Translations under genes and position numbers: made by a program
In this document: piece by piece, positions 8,741 to 17,469 of the stretch
How the letters are laid out: each line of letters begins with the position of its first letter
How positions within the stretch are numbered: the first letter of the stretch is position 1
NCBI GenBank assembly: GCA_963835215.1
Contig: CAWIES010000002.1
Coordinates: 930,001-994,000 of the forward strand
Length of the DNA: 64,000 bases
DNA from: Roseiarcus sp963835215
Lineage (GTDB): Bacteria; Pseudomonadota; Alphaproteobacteria; Rhizobiales; Beijerinckiaceae
Direction of reading: 5' to 3'
Notes under the pieces: generated by a model
Told to the model about the DNA's origin: nothing
The model's input: only the letters and a program-made list of their open reading frames with translations
Databases searched by the model: none

Positions 8741-10130
8741 CTACTCCGCCGCCTGCACCGGCCGCGCCGGGGCGGCGAGGCGTTCGGCTTTGAGGAGTTC
8801 GGCGACCAGGAAGGCGAGTTCGACCGCCTGCTCGGCGTTGAGCCGCGGGTCGCAATAGGTGTGGTAACGGTCGTGCAGGTCTTCCTCGGAGATCGCGCGC
8901 GCGCCACCCGTGCATTCGGTGACGTTCTTGCCGGTCATCTCCAGATGCACGCCGCCCGCGTGCGTTCCCTCGCCGCGATGGACGGCGAAGAACGAGCGGA
9001 TTTCGGAGGCGATGCGCTCGGTCGGCCGGGTCTTATAGCCGCTCGCGGTCTTGATCGTGTTGCCGTGCATCGGATCGCACACCCACAGCACCTTGCGGCC
9101 CTCGCGCTTCACTGCGCGGATCAGCGCGGGCAGCATCGCCTCGACCTTGTCGGCGCCGAAGCGGCAGATCAGCGACAGCCGGCCGGGCTCCTGGCCCGGA
9201 TCGAGCGCGTCGATCAGGCGAATGAGGTCGTCGGTCTGGATCGAGGGGCCGCATTTGAGGCCGATGGGGTTCTTGATGCCGCGGCAATATTCGACATGCG
9301 CGCCGTCGAGCTGACGGGTGCGGTCGCCGATCCACAGCATGTGGCCGGAGGTCGCGTAATAGTCGCCCGAGGTCGAGTCGAGCCGGGTCATCGCCTGCTC
9401 GTAGCCGAGCAGCAGCGCCTCATGCGACGTGTAGAAGTCGGTTGAGCGCAGCTCAGGGCTCGCCTCCGGATTGAGGCCAATCGCGCGCATGAAGCCGAGC
9501 GTCTCGGTGATGCGGTCGGCGATCTCCTGATAGCGCTCCGACTGCGGGCTATCCTTGACGAAGCCGAGCATCCAGCGATGCACGTTTTCGAGATTGGCGT
9601 AGCCGCCGGTGGCGAAAGCGCGCAGCAGGTTGAGCGTCGCCGCCGACTGGCGATAGGCCTCGATCTGACGGCGCGGGTCGGGCACGCGCGAGGCCGCGGT
9701 GAAGTCGATGTCGTTGACGATGTCGCCGCGATAGGCGGGCAGCGAAACGCCGTTCTGGGTCTCGTTGTCGGCCGAGCGCGGCTTGGCGAACTGCCCCGCA
9801 ACGCGGCCGACCTTGATGATCGGCGAGGCGGCGGCGTAGGTCATCACCACCGCCATCTGCAGCAGCACGCGGAAGAAATCGCGGATGTTGTCGGCCGAGT
9901 GCTCGGCGAAGCTCTCGGCGCAATCGCCGCCCTGCAGCAGGAAGGCGTCGCCAGCCAGCGCCTTGCCAAGCGCGCTCTTGAGCTTGCGCGCTTCGCCGGC
10001 GAAGACCAGCGGCGGATAGCCGGCGAGTTGCCGTTCGACCTCGGCGAGCGCCGCGCTTGTCGGGATAGACAGGCTGCTGCTCGGCCGGCCTTGCTCTCCA
10101 GCTTTCGGGACTCCAGCGGCTCTGGGCCAT
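8741..10130 (-). CDS. aroG: Class II 3-deoxy-D-arabino-heptulosonate-7-phosphate (DAHP) synthase, broken by a +1 frameshift near 10055
   Basis: The protein reads as a full plant-type (class II) DAHP synthase only if one base is removed. From the ATG at 10130 the frame gives MAQSRWSPESW...QQPVYPDK. After the AAG codon at 10056-10058 one extra base shifts the frame. The true continuation AALAEVERQLAGYPPLVFAG and QGGDCAESFAEHSADNIRDF is in the next frame and runs to the stop at 8741. Removing one base gives about 462 residues, normal for the family. The enzyme condenses PEP and erythrose-4-phosphate, the first step to aromatic amino acids; GLKCGPSIQTDD and CDPMHGNT are characteristic. A GTG at 9868 could start a shorter product, but this would lack conserved N-terminal residues. 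Confidence 0.93.
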
Positions 10131-10239
10131 AAGAAAACGCCTCAATTGTCCAATTTTTGCGGGTCGACCGGCGCTAAGGCGGCGCCCCGCGCGCGCGTCT
10201 ATACAGGATGGCGGGCCGGAAGGCGATACTTCGCTTTGA

Positions 10240-10770
10240 TTAGGCGTCCCCGCCCTCGCCGATCGTCAGATCGACCATGATCTCGCCGGCGAGCCGCTCC
10301 AGCGTCTTGCGCAGCTCGTCGAGCGCGAGGCCGTCCGGCAGGCGCAGGCGCGCCTCGGCGCGGAACATCTCGGCGCCAGTGAAGGGCGCGGCTTCAACGC
10401 CGCTCGAGAACTCCTCGATATTGATCCCGAGCCGGGTCAGCGCCTGCGTCACGTCGCGCACGATGCCGGGCCGCTCGTGGCCGACGATCGCCAGCGCGCA
10501 TAGCCGCGCCTCTCGCGGCGCTTCCGGCGCGACGCTCGCCGCCACCGCAACCCGCAGGCCGGCCGTCTCGAGTTCCTGCAGGGCTTTGGTCAGCGCTTCG
10601 ATCCGCGCTTCGGGGGCCGCCACCAGCACGATGCCGGCAAATTCGCCCGCCAAATGGGCGAGGCGGCTCTCCAGCCAGGTGCCGCCCGCCGCCGCCACCC
10701 GTTCCGAAATCGCGTTGACCAGTCCCGGCCGGTCGCGGCCGACGAAGGTGAGCACCAGGGGCGTCGTCAT
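10240..10770 (-). CDS. Double ACT-domain protein, GcvR-like regulator
   Basis: 176 residues from the ATG at 10770, preceded by AAGGAG at a seven-base distance. Two ACT domains are visible: LTFVGRDRPGLVNAISERVA (residues about 6-25) and LAIVGHERPGIVRDVTQALT (about 90-109). This is the layout of the glycine cleavage system transcriptional repressor (GcvR) family, which binds small ligands and acts through a partner regulator rather than DNA. No gcv gene is nearby, so the regulated pathway is unknown. It lies alone between aroG and a large palindromic repeat. Confidence 0.8.
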   Translation of the reverse strand: MTTPLVLTFVGRDRPGLVNAISERVAAAGGTWLESRLAHLAGEFAGIVLVAAPEARIEALTKALQELETAGLRVAVAASVAPEAPREARLCALAIVGHERPGIVRDVTQALTRLGINIEEFSSGVEAAPFTGAEMFRAEARLRLPDGLALDELRKTLERLAGEIMVDLTIGEGGDA

Positions 10771-10847
10771 GTCCAACTCCTTGCTCGGGCTGGTCGCTCT
10801 GGGGGGATGTCGCCGCGCCGACGATCTGTTTCTTACCATCCTCTGGG

Positions 10848-10944
10848 CGTCATGGCCGGACTTGATCCGGCCATCCACGTCTTTGCCCCGACACGCGGCG
10901 GCCACTGAGCCGCGTGGATGGCCGGGACAAGCCCGGCCATGACG
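10848..10944. repeat. Long imperfect palindrome (intergenic repeat element)
   Basis: Two 32-base arms at 10848-10879 and 10913-10944 are reverse complements with two mismatches, separated by 33 bases. Each arm itself contains a smaller palindrome (GGCCGGacttgatCCGGCC and GGCCGGgacaagCCCGGCC). The element lies between the gcvR-like start and the hslU stop. Such GTCATGGCCGG-type elements are recurrent in Hyphomicrobiales intergenic regions. Here it could also end hslU transcription. Confidence 0.85.
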
Positions 10945-10975
10945 GGCCGAGCGGGCGCCACGAACAAATCGCCGT

Positions 10976-12283
10976 CTACAAAATAAACCGGCTCAAATCC
11001 GCGTTGTCGGCGAGGTCGCCGACATGCGCTTCGACGAAGGCGGCGTCGATGGCGATCCGTTCGCCCGCGCGGTCGGGCGCGGTGAAGCTGACGTCGTCGA
11101 GCACCCGCTCCATCACCGTTTGCAGGCGCCGCGCGCCGATGTTCTCGACGCTGGCGTTGACCTTGGCGGCGATGCGGGCGATCGCCGCGATCGCATCGTC
11201 GGCGAACGAGAGCTCGACGCCCTCGGCCGCCAGCAAGGCGACATATTGCTTGATCAGGCTCGCTTCGGTCTCGGTGAGAATGCGCTTGAAATCATCTTCG
11301 GTGAGCGACGCGAGTTCGACCCGGATCGGCAACCGGCCTTGCAATTCCGGCAGCAGGTCGGAGGGCCGCGCGACATGGAAGGCGCCCGAGGCGATGAACA
11401 GGATGTGGTCGGTCTTGACCGAGCCGTGCTTGGTCGCAACCGTCGTGCCCTCGATCAACGGCAAGAGATCGCGCTGCACGCCCTCGCGCGACACGTCGGC
11501 GCCGCCGCGTCCCTCGCGCGCGCAGATCTTGTCGATCTCGTCGAGAAAGACGATGCCGTTGCTCTCGACCTCGGCGATCGCTTCGCGCACCACTTGGTCC
11601 TGGTCGAGCATCTTCTCCGCTTCCGCCGCCACCAAAGGCTCGTGCGCCAGCGCGACAGTCATGCGCTTGGGCTTGGTGCGCGGCGCGAAGCCCTTGCCGA
11701 AAATGTCGGCGAGATTGATCGCGCCAACCGAAGCGCCGGGCATGTTGGGCAATTCGAACATCGGCATGCCGCTCGCGCCCTGCGGCAGCTCGACATCGAC
11801 TTCCTTGTCGTCGAGTTCGCCCGCGCGCAGCTTGCGACGGAAGGCCTCGCGCGTGGCGGCCGACGAGGTCGCGCCGACCAGCGCGTCGAGCATGCGCTCT
11901 TCAGCCGCCAATTCGGCCTTGGCCTCGATGTCCTTGCGCTTGCGCTGCTTGACCATGGCGATGCCGGTCTCGACCAAATCGCGGATGATCTGCTCGACGT
12001 CGCGCCCGACATAGCCGACTTCGGTGAACTTGGTCGCTTCGACCTTGAGAAACGGCGCGCCGGCCAGCCTTGCGAGGCGCCGGGCGATCTCGGTCTTGCC
12101 GCAACCGGTCGGGCCGATCATCAGGATGTTCTTGGGCATCACCTCTTCGCGCATCGGCGAAACGAGGCGCAGGCGGCGCCAGCGATTGCGCAGCGCGATC
12201 GCTACCGCGCGCTTAGCCGCGTGCTGGCCGACGATGTAGCGATCGAGTTCGGAGACGATCTCGCGCGGCGAGAATTCTGTCAT
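10976..12283 (-). CDS. hslU: ATP-dependent protease ATPase subunit HslU (ClpY)
   Basis: 435 residues from the ATG at 12283 (MTEFSPREIVSELDRYIVG), the canonical HslU N-terminus and length. Walker A is GPTGCGKTEIARRLA (about residue 58) and Walker B is VFLDEIDKI. The C-terminal GDLADNADLSRFIL carries the tail that docks into and activates HslV. HslU hexamers unfold substrates and feed them to the HslV peptidase in the cytoplasm. Its ATG overlaps the stop of the upstream membrane protein gene by four bases. The frame also stays open far upstream, but that extension is only the shadow of the neighbouring gene. Confidence 0.98.
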   Translation of the reverse strand: MTEFSPREIVSELDRYIVGQHAAKRAVAIALRNRWRRLRLVSPMREEVMPKNILMIGPTGCGKTEIARRLARLAGAPFLKVEATKFTEVGYVGRDVEQIIRDLVETGIAMVKQRKRKDIEAKAELAAEERMLDALVGATSSAATREAFRRKLRAGELDDKEVDVELPQGASGMPMFELPNMPGASVGAINLADIFGKGFAPRTKPKRMTVALAHEPLVAAEAEKMLDQDQVVREAIAEVESNGIVFLDEIDKICAREGRGGADVSREGVQRDLLPLIEGTTVATKHGSVKTDHILFIASGAFHVARPSDLLPELQGRLPIRVELASLTEDDFKRILTETEASLIKQYVALLAAEGVELSFADDAIAAIARIAAKVNASVENIGARRLQTVMERVLDDVSFTAPDRAGERIAIDAAFVEAHVGDLADNADLSRFIL

Positions 12284-13374
12284 TTCGCAACAACCAATGG
12301 GTGGGGCAAACGCCGAGACAGTGTGGCGGGCAGGCAGAGCAGGAAGGCGTGGCGCAACGGGCGCCAGCCCGCGCTCAGCGCCAGGACGAAAGCGCCCAGC
12401 GCCATAATCGTCGTGGGGACCAGCGCGTCGCCCAAGGCGCTCGTCTTGATCAAGGCGTTGAAGGCGAAGCCCGCGTAAACCAGGCCAGAGACCAGCAGGG
12501 CGCGCCGGTCGATCACCACTGCGACCACGCCGAGCCCGAGGAAGACCGCCAGAACGCCGATGGCGTGCTGCGTGTCCAACGGCCCAAACCCATTGAGGAA
12601 ACCTTTGAGCAGCGAATGGACGATCAAGGGCGCTGCGAGCAGATGCAACCAAAAAGCGATGTCGGTTCGGCGGGTCTTGCGATCGGGGTCGGAGAGGTCG
12701 AAGCGCATCGCGAGAAGAAAGACGAGCACGCCGCACGCCAGCAGCACGCCGCGCAGGCCAATGACCGGTATGTCGGGGAACAGCAGCGCCGCTCCCGCAA
12801 CGACCGCCACGCACAACGCGCCGACGCCGGCCGCGATGGTGATCGGTACGCGGAAGCGCAAATAGTGCCAGCTCGCGAGGACCGCGCTGGCGAGGGCCGC
12901 TTCGATGACGGTGGCGCGGTCGAATCCGGCGAGGCTCAAAAACGGCAGCCAGGGAACGTTGACCTGATCGGCCGGCGCAACCGAGCCAGAGGAGAACAAT
13001 GACAGCGCCGCGAAAAATCCGCTGGTCACGAAGACGACCAGCAGGACGATGCTGGGCAGCGCCATGCGCAGGCGGCGCGTGAAGAGTTCGGCGAGCAGCC
13101 ACGCCAGCACGACAAGGACCAACGAGCGCGCGAGCGGTCCGTAATAGAGATTGGCGAAATACGCGGCTGGAGCGAGAAACAGGCCGATCCCGAGGACGAC
13201 GAAGATGTCGCCGAACCCCGAAATGAACCGCAACGCTTCGGGGTCGGCCGGCGCCGGCGCGCTGTCATCGACCGGCTCGTCGACCGGGGCGTCGAGCGCG
13301 CGCAGACGCTCGGCTTGGTCGGCCGTGATGATCCCTTGAGCGACCGCGAGATCGATAGTTCGCTCAGACGCCAT
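12280..13374 (-). CDS. Multi-pass membrane protein (DUF2157/DUF4401-like) between hslV and hslU
   Basis: 364 residues from the ATG at 13374, which shares one base with the hslV stop (TGATG). The N-terminal cytoplasmic part (SERTIDLAVAQGIITADQAERLRALD) resembles the short helical domain that precedes the membrane region in DUF2157 proteins. About ten hydrophobic segments follow (first near residues 70-92), with ILAAALV-type runs through to the end. No catalytic motif is apparent and the function is unknown. It is coupled at both ends, to hslV upstream and hslU downstream (ATGA), so all three must be made from one message. This suggests a link to protein quality control or simply hitch-hiking. 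Confidence 0.85.
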   Translation of the reverse strand: MASERTIDLAVAQGIITADQAERLRALDAPVDEPVDDSAPAPADPEALRFISGFGDIFVVLGIGLFLAPAAYFANLYYGPLARSLVLVVLAWLLAELFTRRLRMALPSIVLLVVFVTSGFFAALSLFSSGSVAPADQVNVPWLPFLSLAGFDRATVIEAALASAVLASWHYLRFRVPITIAAGVGALCVAVVAGAALLFPDIPVIGLRGVLLACGVLVFLLAMRFDLSDPDRKTRRTDIAFWLHLLAAPLIVHSLLKGFLNGFGPLDTQHAIGVLAVFLGLGVVAVVIDRRALLVSGLVYAGFAFNALIKTSALGDALVPTTIMALGAFVLALSAGWRPLRHAFLLCLPATLSRRLPHPLVVAK

Positions 13375-13943
13375 CAGCCGAGGCTTTCCATGACGAGATT
13401 GGTGTTGGTGTAGACGCAAATCTCGGCGGCGATCGTCATCGCCCGGCGCACGATCGCCTCGGCGTCGATCTCGGTCGGCAGCAGCGCGCGGGCCGCCGCG
13501 AGCGCGTAATTGCCGCCCGAGCCGATGGCGGTCGCCGAGCCATGCTCGTCGGCCTCCGGCTCCAGCACGTCGCCCGAGCCGGTCAGCACGAATCCGGAGG
13601 TTTTGTCGGCGACCAGCAGCATCGCCTCAAGCCGGCGCAGATAGCGGTCCATTCGCCAGTCCTTGCCGAGTTCGACGCAGGCGCGCGGCAATTGCCCGGG
13701 ATATTGCTCGATCTTCTTTTCAAGTCGCTCGAACAGGGTCAGCGCGTCGGCGGTCGAGCCGGCAAAGCCCGCGATCACCTCGCCCTTGGCGAGGCGGCGC
13801 ACCTTTCGCGCGTTGCCCTTCATGATCGTGTCGCCGACGCTGACTTGGCCATCGCCGCCGATCACAACGCGCCCGCTCTTGCGAACCATCAGAATGGTCG
13901 TCGCGTGCCAGCCGGGCGTCCGCCCGGCGCTGGTGTCGGTCAT
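13374..13943 (-). CDS. hslV: ATP-dependent protease subunit HslV (ClpQ)
   Basis: 189 residues from the ATG at 13943. After a propeptide of about 14 residues (MTDTSAGRTPGWHA) comes TTILMVRKSGRVVIGGDGQV, in which the first Thr becomes the N-terminal nucleophile of the mature proteasome-like peptidase. GNARKVRRL, AGFAGSTADA and IGSGGNYALAAARALL are family hallmarks. HslV dodecamers form the proteolytic chamber capped by HslU. Propeptide-bearing HslV is normal in alphaproteobacteria. A probable sigma-32 promoter lies 40-60 bases upstream. Confidence 0.98.
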   Translation of the reverse strand: MTDTSAGRTPGWHATTILMVRKSGRVVIGGDGQVSVGDTIMKGNARKVRRLAKGEVIAGFAGSTADALTLFERLEKKIEQYPGQLPRACVELGKDWRMDRYLRRLEAMLLVADKTSGFVLTGSGDVLEPEADEHGSATAIGSGGNYALAAARALLPTEIDAEAIVRRAMTIAAEICVYTNTNLVMESLG

Positions 13944-13977
13944 GGTCGGGTCTTTCCCTTGGCCTTGGACGCCCCGA

Positions 13978-14005
13978 TTTATGGGCCCGCGGCGGCCAGC
14001 GCAAG
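13978..14005 (-). promoter_or_regulatory. Probable heat-shock (sigma-32/RpoH) promoter of hslV operon
   Basis: Read on the minus strand, CTTGCG (14000-14005) is followed after 13 bases by GCCCAT (13981-13986) and then AAAT. This matches the RpoH pattern CTTG(AA)-N13-17-CCCCAT well. It ends about 35 bases before the hslV ATG, in the gap after the PHP gene. HslVU is a classical heat-shock operon, which supports the assignment. Confidence 0.65.
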
Positions 14006-14014
14006 GCACGGGCG

Positions 14015-14956
14015 TCAGGCGAGTTCGTCGACCCAGATTGGATTGGTCCACGCCCGTCGGCCAGAGGCGTCGATTGCGACAATGCGGAACCAGCGGTTGG
14101 GCGCGGCGCCGCTCCAGATCTGCTTCAGCCCGCCGGCGAGGTCGAAGACGGCGCGGGTGAGATGGCTGCCCATGACCGACAATCCCCGCGAGTTCCCGGT
14201 CAGCAGCGCCACCGCATGGACCGGCGAGGTCTCGACGACGATTTCGTCGCGCCCGATCCGCACGTCGTGAAGACGCGGCCCCTGGCTCGAATAAAAATGG
14301 CCGGCCTTCAGCGCGTCGAGCAGCGCTTGCGGGTCGAGGCTCCCCGCCTTGACCTCGACGAAGCCGCCGAAAGCGTCGCGCTCACCATGATTAAAATGCG
14401 CGTCGTCGGTGGCGATCGCGGTCAGTCGCCGCCCCCGATTGGCGAGCCAGTCGAGCAGATAGAATCCCTCGCCGCGGTCGGTCTCGACCGCGCAGCCGTG
14501 GTTGTAAATCTCGACCGCATGGGCCGCGTCGAGCGCGAGGCCGTCCTCTTGGCTCAGTTGCGACCAGGCCGGGTGAGCGATGGCGATGAAGGCGCCGGCG
14601 GCGCGGGCGCGGCGCGCGAGTTCGGGCCCGCTTTCGCCCCGCGTCGGCGGCGCGAAGTCGAACGGCAGGCCGACGGCGAGGATGTGCCACAGCTCGCCGA
14701 CCGAAGTCCCCATCGCGTGCAACTCGGCGCCGATCAGGGTGGTGAAGTCATTGGCTCGGAACGCTCTGGTGTCGGCGATCGGCCAACCGAAATTTTCGAC
14801 GAAATGCTCGGAGAGCTGGAGGAAATCGTATCCGTTGCGCCGATAGGCGGCGATGACCGCCTCAGGCGCCAGCCCGCCATCGGACAGCGTCGAGTGCGTG
14901 TGCAAATTGCCGCGCCAGAAGCGTCCGGGGGTCGAGAAAGGGGCAATCGAGGGCAT
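14015..14956 (-). CDS. PHP-domain metal-dependent phosphoesterase
   Basis: 313 residues from the ATG at 14956 (a TTG at 14968 is the alternative). The PHP metal-binding motifs are clear: NLHTHSTLSDGGLAPEA at residues about 16-32, LSEHF, GAELHA, IAHPAWSQ and IATDDAHF near the middle. PHP proteins are trinuclear-metal hydrolases of phosphate esters such as nucleotides or polymerase products. The C-terminal 90 residues form a separate, beta-rich-looking part. No signal peptide is apparent. It lies upstream of hslV on the same strand but has its own promoter region. The substrate is not predictable. Confidence 0.88.
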   Translation of the reverse strand: MPSIAPFSTPGRFWRGNLHTHSTLSDGGLAPEAVIAAYRRNGYDFLQLSEHFVENFGWPIADTRAFRANDFTTLIGAELHAMGTSVGELWHILAVGLPFDFAPPTRGESGPELARRARAAGAFIAIAHPAWSQLSQEDGLALDAAHAVEIYNHGCAVETDRGEGFYLLDWLANRGRRLTAIATDDAHFNHGERDAFGGFVEVKAGSLDPQALLDALKAGHFYSSQGPRLHDVRIGRDEIVVETSPVHAVALLTGNSRGLSVMGSHLTRAVFDLAGGLKQIWSGAAPNRWFRIVAIDASGRRAWTNPIWVDELA

Positions 14957-15065
14957 GAAGCGGAGCAATCCTGGTGGGATCGGAGACTCGGACGACGAGT
15001 GTCGCCGTGCATCATGGCGCCGAGACGTCGGTCAATTCCAGCGCCTATCGCGAGACGCCGCTTCT

Positions 15066-16067
15066 TCAGTTCGGCCCAGCGGCGTCTATGACGCGGTCGC
15101 CCACGACCGTCGGCTCCCCCGCCACGACGGGATAGGCGATTGTCGCGCTCGAGGGATTGTCGGCGATAAACATCCACTTGTTGCCGTACGAAATCCAAAT
15201 TTTGCGCTTGGCCCAATAGTCCAAGCCGATGTTCGCCGAGGCGAGCGGAAAATCGACGTCGATGACGCCCATCTGCTTGCCCACGAACTCGTCGCCACCG
15301 ATCTTGATCTTATCGAACGAATACGCTTCGATTGGCATTGCCTCTCCGCGATTGAGTGGGCTTTGCGCACGCCCTGTCGTACTTGTGATCTCAGAGGGGG
15401 ACACGCCCCAGAGAGCGGACGCGCTGCGCGAGACAAAAGAACCATTGTTTCCGGTATCGACGATCGCGCGCGTCCGCTCGTCGTTCAATATGACGTCGAA
15501 CGCGATCTTTGCCTGCTTGTGTTCAAAGGGCACCGCGGTATAGCCGCCGCTCCACGGCAGAAAAGTGCCGTAACAGCCATACGCGCGATAGAACGTCAGC
15601 TTCTGCGAGGGGAAATCAAGCTCCACGTCGAACTGCGACAGTATGTCGTCGCCGAGCAGGCCGATAGCGTCGTTCTCCGGCGTATTCCCGCTATCCATCG
15701 TGGCGACGACGGTGCTGCGGTCCCGGTAGACAAGGTCGCCAAACGCCATCGTCGATGCAATGACGTTCGGATGGGCATCTCCCGTCGTTTGGCCGACGCC
15801 GGCCACACGCCGCGCGCGCGAACCGGAATTGTCCGGCTTCAAATTGAACTCGTTGACGAAGCTTGCCTTCAAAAGGGTGACTTCCGACCCGGTGTCCACC
15901 ATCATCGGGCGAGCCACATCGTTGATCGTGACCATTACGGCGTAGTGCTGTCCCAAAGGCGTCAAAGGCATTTGGGCGATTCTGGTCAGGCCACAATCCG
16001 CAAGCGCCGGCGCCGCCAAAGCCAGCGACACACAAACACTGGAAGCCGCGCGAATAAGACACCGCAT
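15066..16067 (-). CDS. Secreted two-lobed retropepsin/pepsin-like aspartic protease
   Basis: 333 residues. An N-terminal signal peptide (hydrophobic VCVSLALAAPALA, cut before or after ADC) predicts export. Two aspartic-protease active-site motifs are present: MMVDTGSEVTLL (about residue 54) and AIVDTGNNGSFVS (about 200). Each is followed at a distance by a hydrophobic-hydrophobic-Gly element (GLLGDDILSQF and ANIGLDYWA). The protein therefore looks like a duplicated, single-chain aspartic peptidase of the retropepsin-like group. Bacterial members are poorly characterised, with periplasmic or surface roles proposed. Three cysteines (after the signal, and CYG near 165) may be disulfide-bonded. 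Confidence 0.85.
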   Translation of the reverse strand: MRCLIRAASSVCVSLALAAPALADCGLTRIAQMPLTPLGQHYAVMVTINDVARPMMVDTGSEVTLLKASFVNEFNLKPDNSGSRARRVAGVGQTTGDAHPNVIASTMAFGDLVYRDRSTVVATMDSGNTPENDAIGLLGDDILSQFDVELDFPSQKLTFYRAYGCYGTFLPWSGGYTAVPFEHKQAKIAFDVILNDERTRAIVDTGNNGSFVSRSASALWGVSPSEITSTTGRAQSPLNRGEAMPIEAYSFDKIKIGGDEFVGKQMGVIDVDFPLASANIGLDYWAKRKIWISYGNKWMFIADNPSSATIAYPVVAGEPTVVGDRVIDAAGPN

Positions 16068-16212
16068 CTGCGCCTCCGGGCAAGATCGAAGTTCGGGACA
16101 TCCACGCGCAGAACGATCGTCCGCCTTCGCCGATTCGCGAATCGTCCAGACGATCTTTCGCAGTCAAGCTGGTCTCAGGCTTGTCACTGCGCCGCCGAGC
16201 CTGGTTGCCGCC

Positions 16213-17469
16213 CTATCCTAGGGCCGCCAGTCGTCCGAGCAGGAAATCGCGGGTCGCGGGATCGAACTCGAGGCCAATGGCGCGGCGGTAGGCGTCGGCG
16301 GCCTGGGTCTTGTCGCCGCAGCGTGCGAGCAGTTCGGCGCGCGCGGCCCAATAGGATTGATAGGTCGCCAAGGCGCCGCTCGCCGCAGCTTCGTCGAGCA
16401 GCTTGAGCCCGATCGCTGGTCCTTCCGCGTTGGCGAGCGCGACCGCGCGGTTGACGGCGACGACCGGCGAGCCGGTCAGCGCGAGCAGCGCATCATAGAG
16501 CGCCGCGATCGCCGGCCAGTCGGTCGCTTGTCCGTCGCGCCGCGCGGCGTGGGCGGACTGGATCGCCGCCTCGAGCTGAAAGCGGCCGGGCCGCGCCAGC
16601 GCACCCGCCGCGCGCAGCAGGCGTTCGGCTTCGTCGATCGCTGCGCCGTCCCACAGTCGCACGTCCTGCTCGGCGAGAGGCGTGTAACGTCCGTCGCCGT
16701 CGCGCCGCGCCACACGGCGGGCGTCGGCGTAGAGCATCAAGGCCATCAGGCCGAGCGCTTCGGGCTCATCGGGCGCCAGCGCGACGGCGACCCGGCCGAG
16801 CCAGATCGCCTCCTCGGCGAGGTTGCGCCCGCGCGGATCGTCGGCGAACGCCTGCGCCCAGCCATGGGCGAAGGCGGCGTAGATCGCCTCCAGCACTGCG
16901 CCCAGCCGCTCGGTGAGCTCGTCGCGCTCGGGGATGCGGAATGGCGCGCCGGCGAGGCGGATCTTGGACTTGGCGCGGGCGAGGCGCTGACCCATCGCCG
17001 CCGGCGAAACGAGGAACGCCGAGGCGATCGCCGCCGCGTCGAGGCCAAGGATCGTTTGCAGCATCAATGGCGCGCGCACCGCTTCGTCGATCGCCGGATG
17101 GGCGCACACGAACATCAGCGCGAGGCGTCGGTCGGGAATTGGCGCCGCGTCCTCAGCCGCCGCCTGCAGACCCTCGCCGACGAGACGCAGTGCTTCGCCG
17201 CCCTCGCTGGCGACGCGGCGACGACGCGCCGCGTCGACCCGACGCCGGCGCGCCGTCACCACCAGCCAACCTTCGGGATTTGCCGGCACGCCGCGGCGCG
17301 GCCAATCAGCCAGCGCCGCGGCGAGCGCGTCGGCAAGCGCGTCTTCCGCTCCGGCGATGTCGCGGTCGCGCGCAGCGAGAAAGGCGACGAGTTTGCCGTA
17401 GCTCTCGCGCGCGATCCGCGTCGCCGCGGCGTGCGCGAGGTCTTCGCCGCTCTGCCTCACATCGACCAA
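16213..17469 (-). CDS. ECF-type RNA polymerase sigma factor with C-terminal TPR-like extension (ECF42 group)
   Basis: 418 residues, more than double a normal ECF sigma factor. The N-terminus holds a divergent sigma-2 region (GAEDALADALAAALADWPRRG, PEGWLVVTARRRRVDAARRR). A sigma-4 helix-turn-helix follows (LDAAAIASAFLVSPAAMGQRLARAK, about 150-175). The C-terminal half (DUF6596-like, TPR-like, including LLALTGSPVVAVNRAVALA) is the extension typical of the ECF42 group. ECF42 sigma factors lack an anti-sigma factor and are encoded with DGPF/YCII proteins, exactly as seen with the upstream gene at 17457-17804. The starting ATG lies within the end of that gene. Confidence 0.92.
   Translation of the reverse strand: MVDVRQSGEDLAHAAATRIARESYGKLVAFLAARDRDIAGAEDALADALAAALADWPRRGVPANPEGWLVVTARRRRVDAARRRRVASEGGEALRLVGEGLQAAAEDAAPIPDRRLALMFVCAHPAIDEAVRAPLMLQTILGLDAAAIASAFLVSPAAMGQRLARAKSKIRLAGAPFRIPERDELTERLGAVLEAIYAAFAHGWAQAFADDPRGRNLAEEAIWLGRVAVALAPDEPEALGLMALMLYADARRVARRDGDGRYTPLAEQDVRLWDGAAIDEAERLLRAAGALARPGRFQLEAAIQSAHAARRDGQATDWPAIAALYDALLALTGSPVVAVNRAVALANAEGPAIGLKLLDEAAASGALATYQSYWAARAELLARCGDKTQAADAYRRAIGLEFDPATRDFLLGRLAALG

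Noticed and set aside
12284..13102. N-terminal extension of the HslU frame
   Set aside because: The sequence is the shadow of the membrane protein gene; HslU starts at the ATG at 12283 with its canonical N-terminus.
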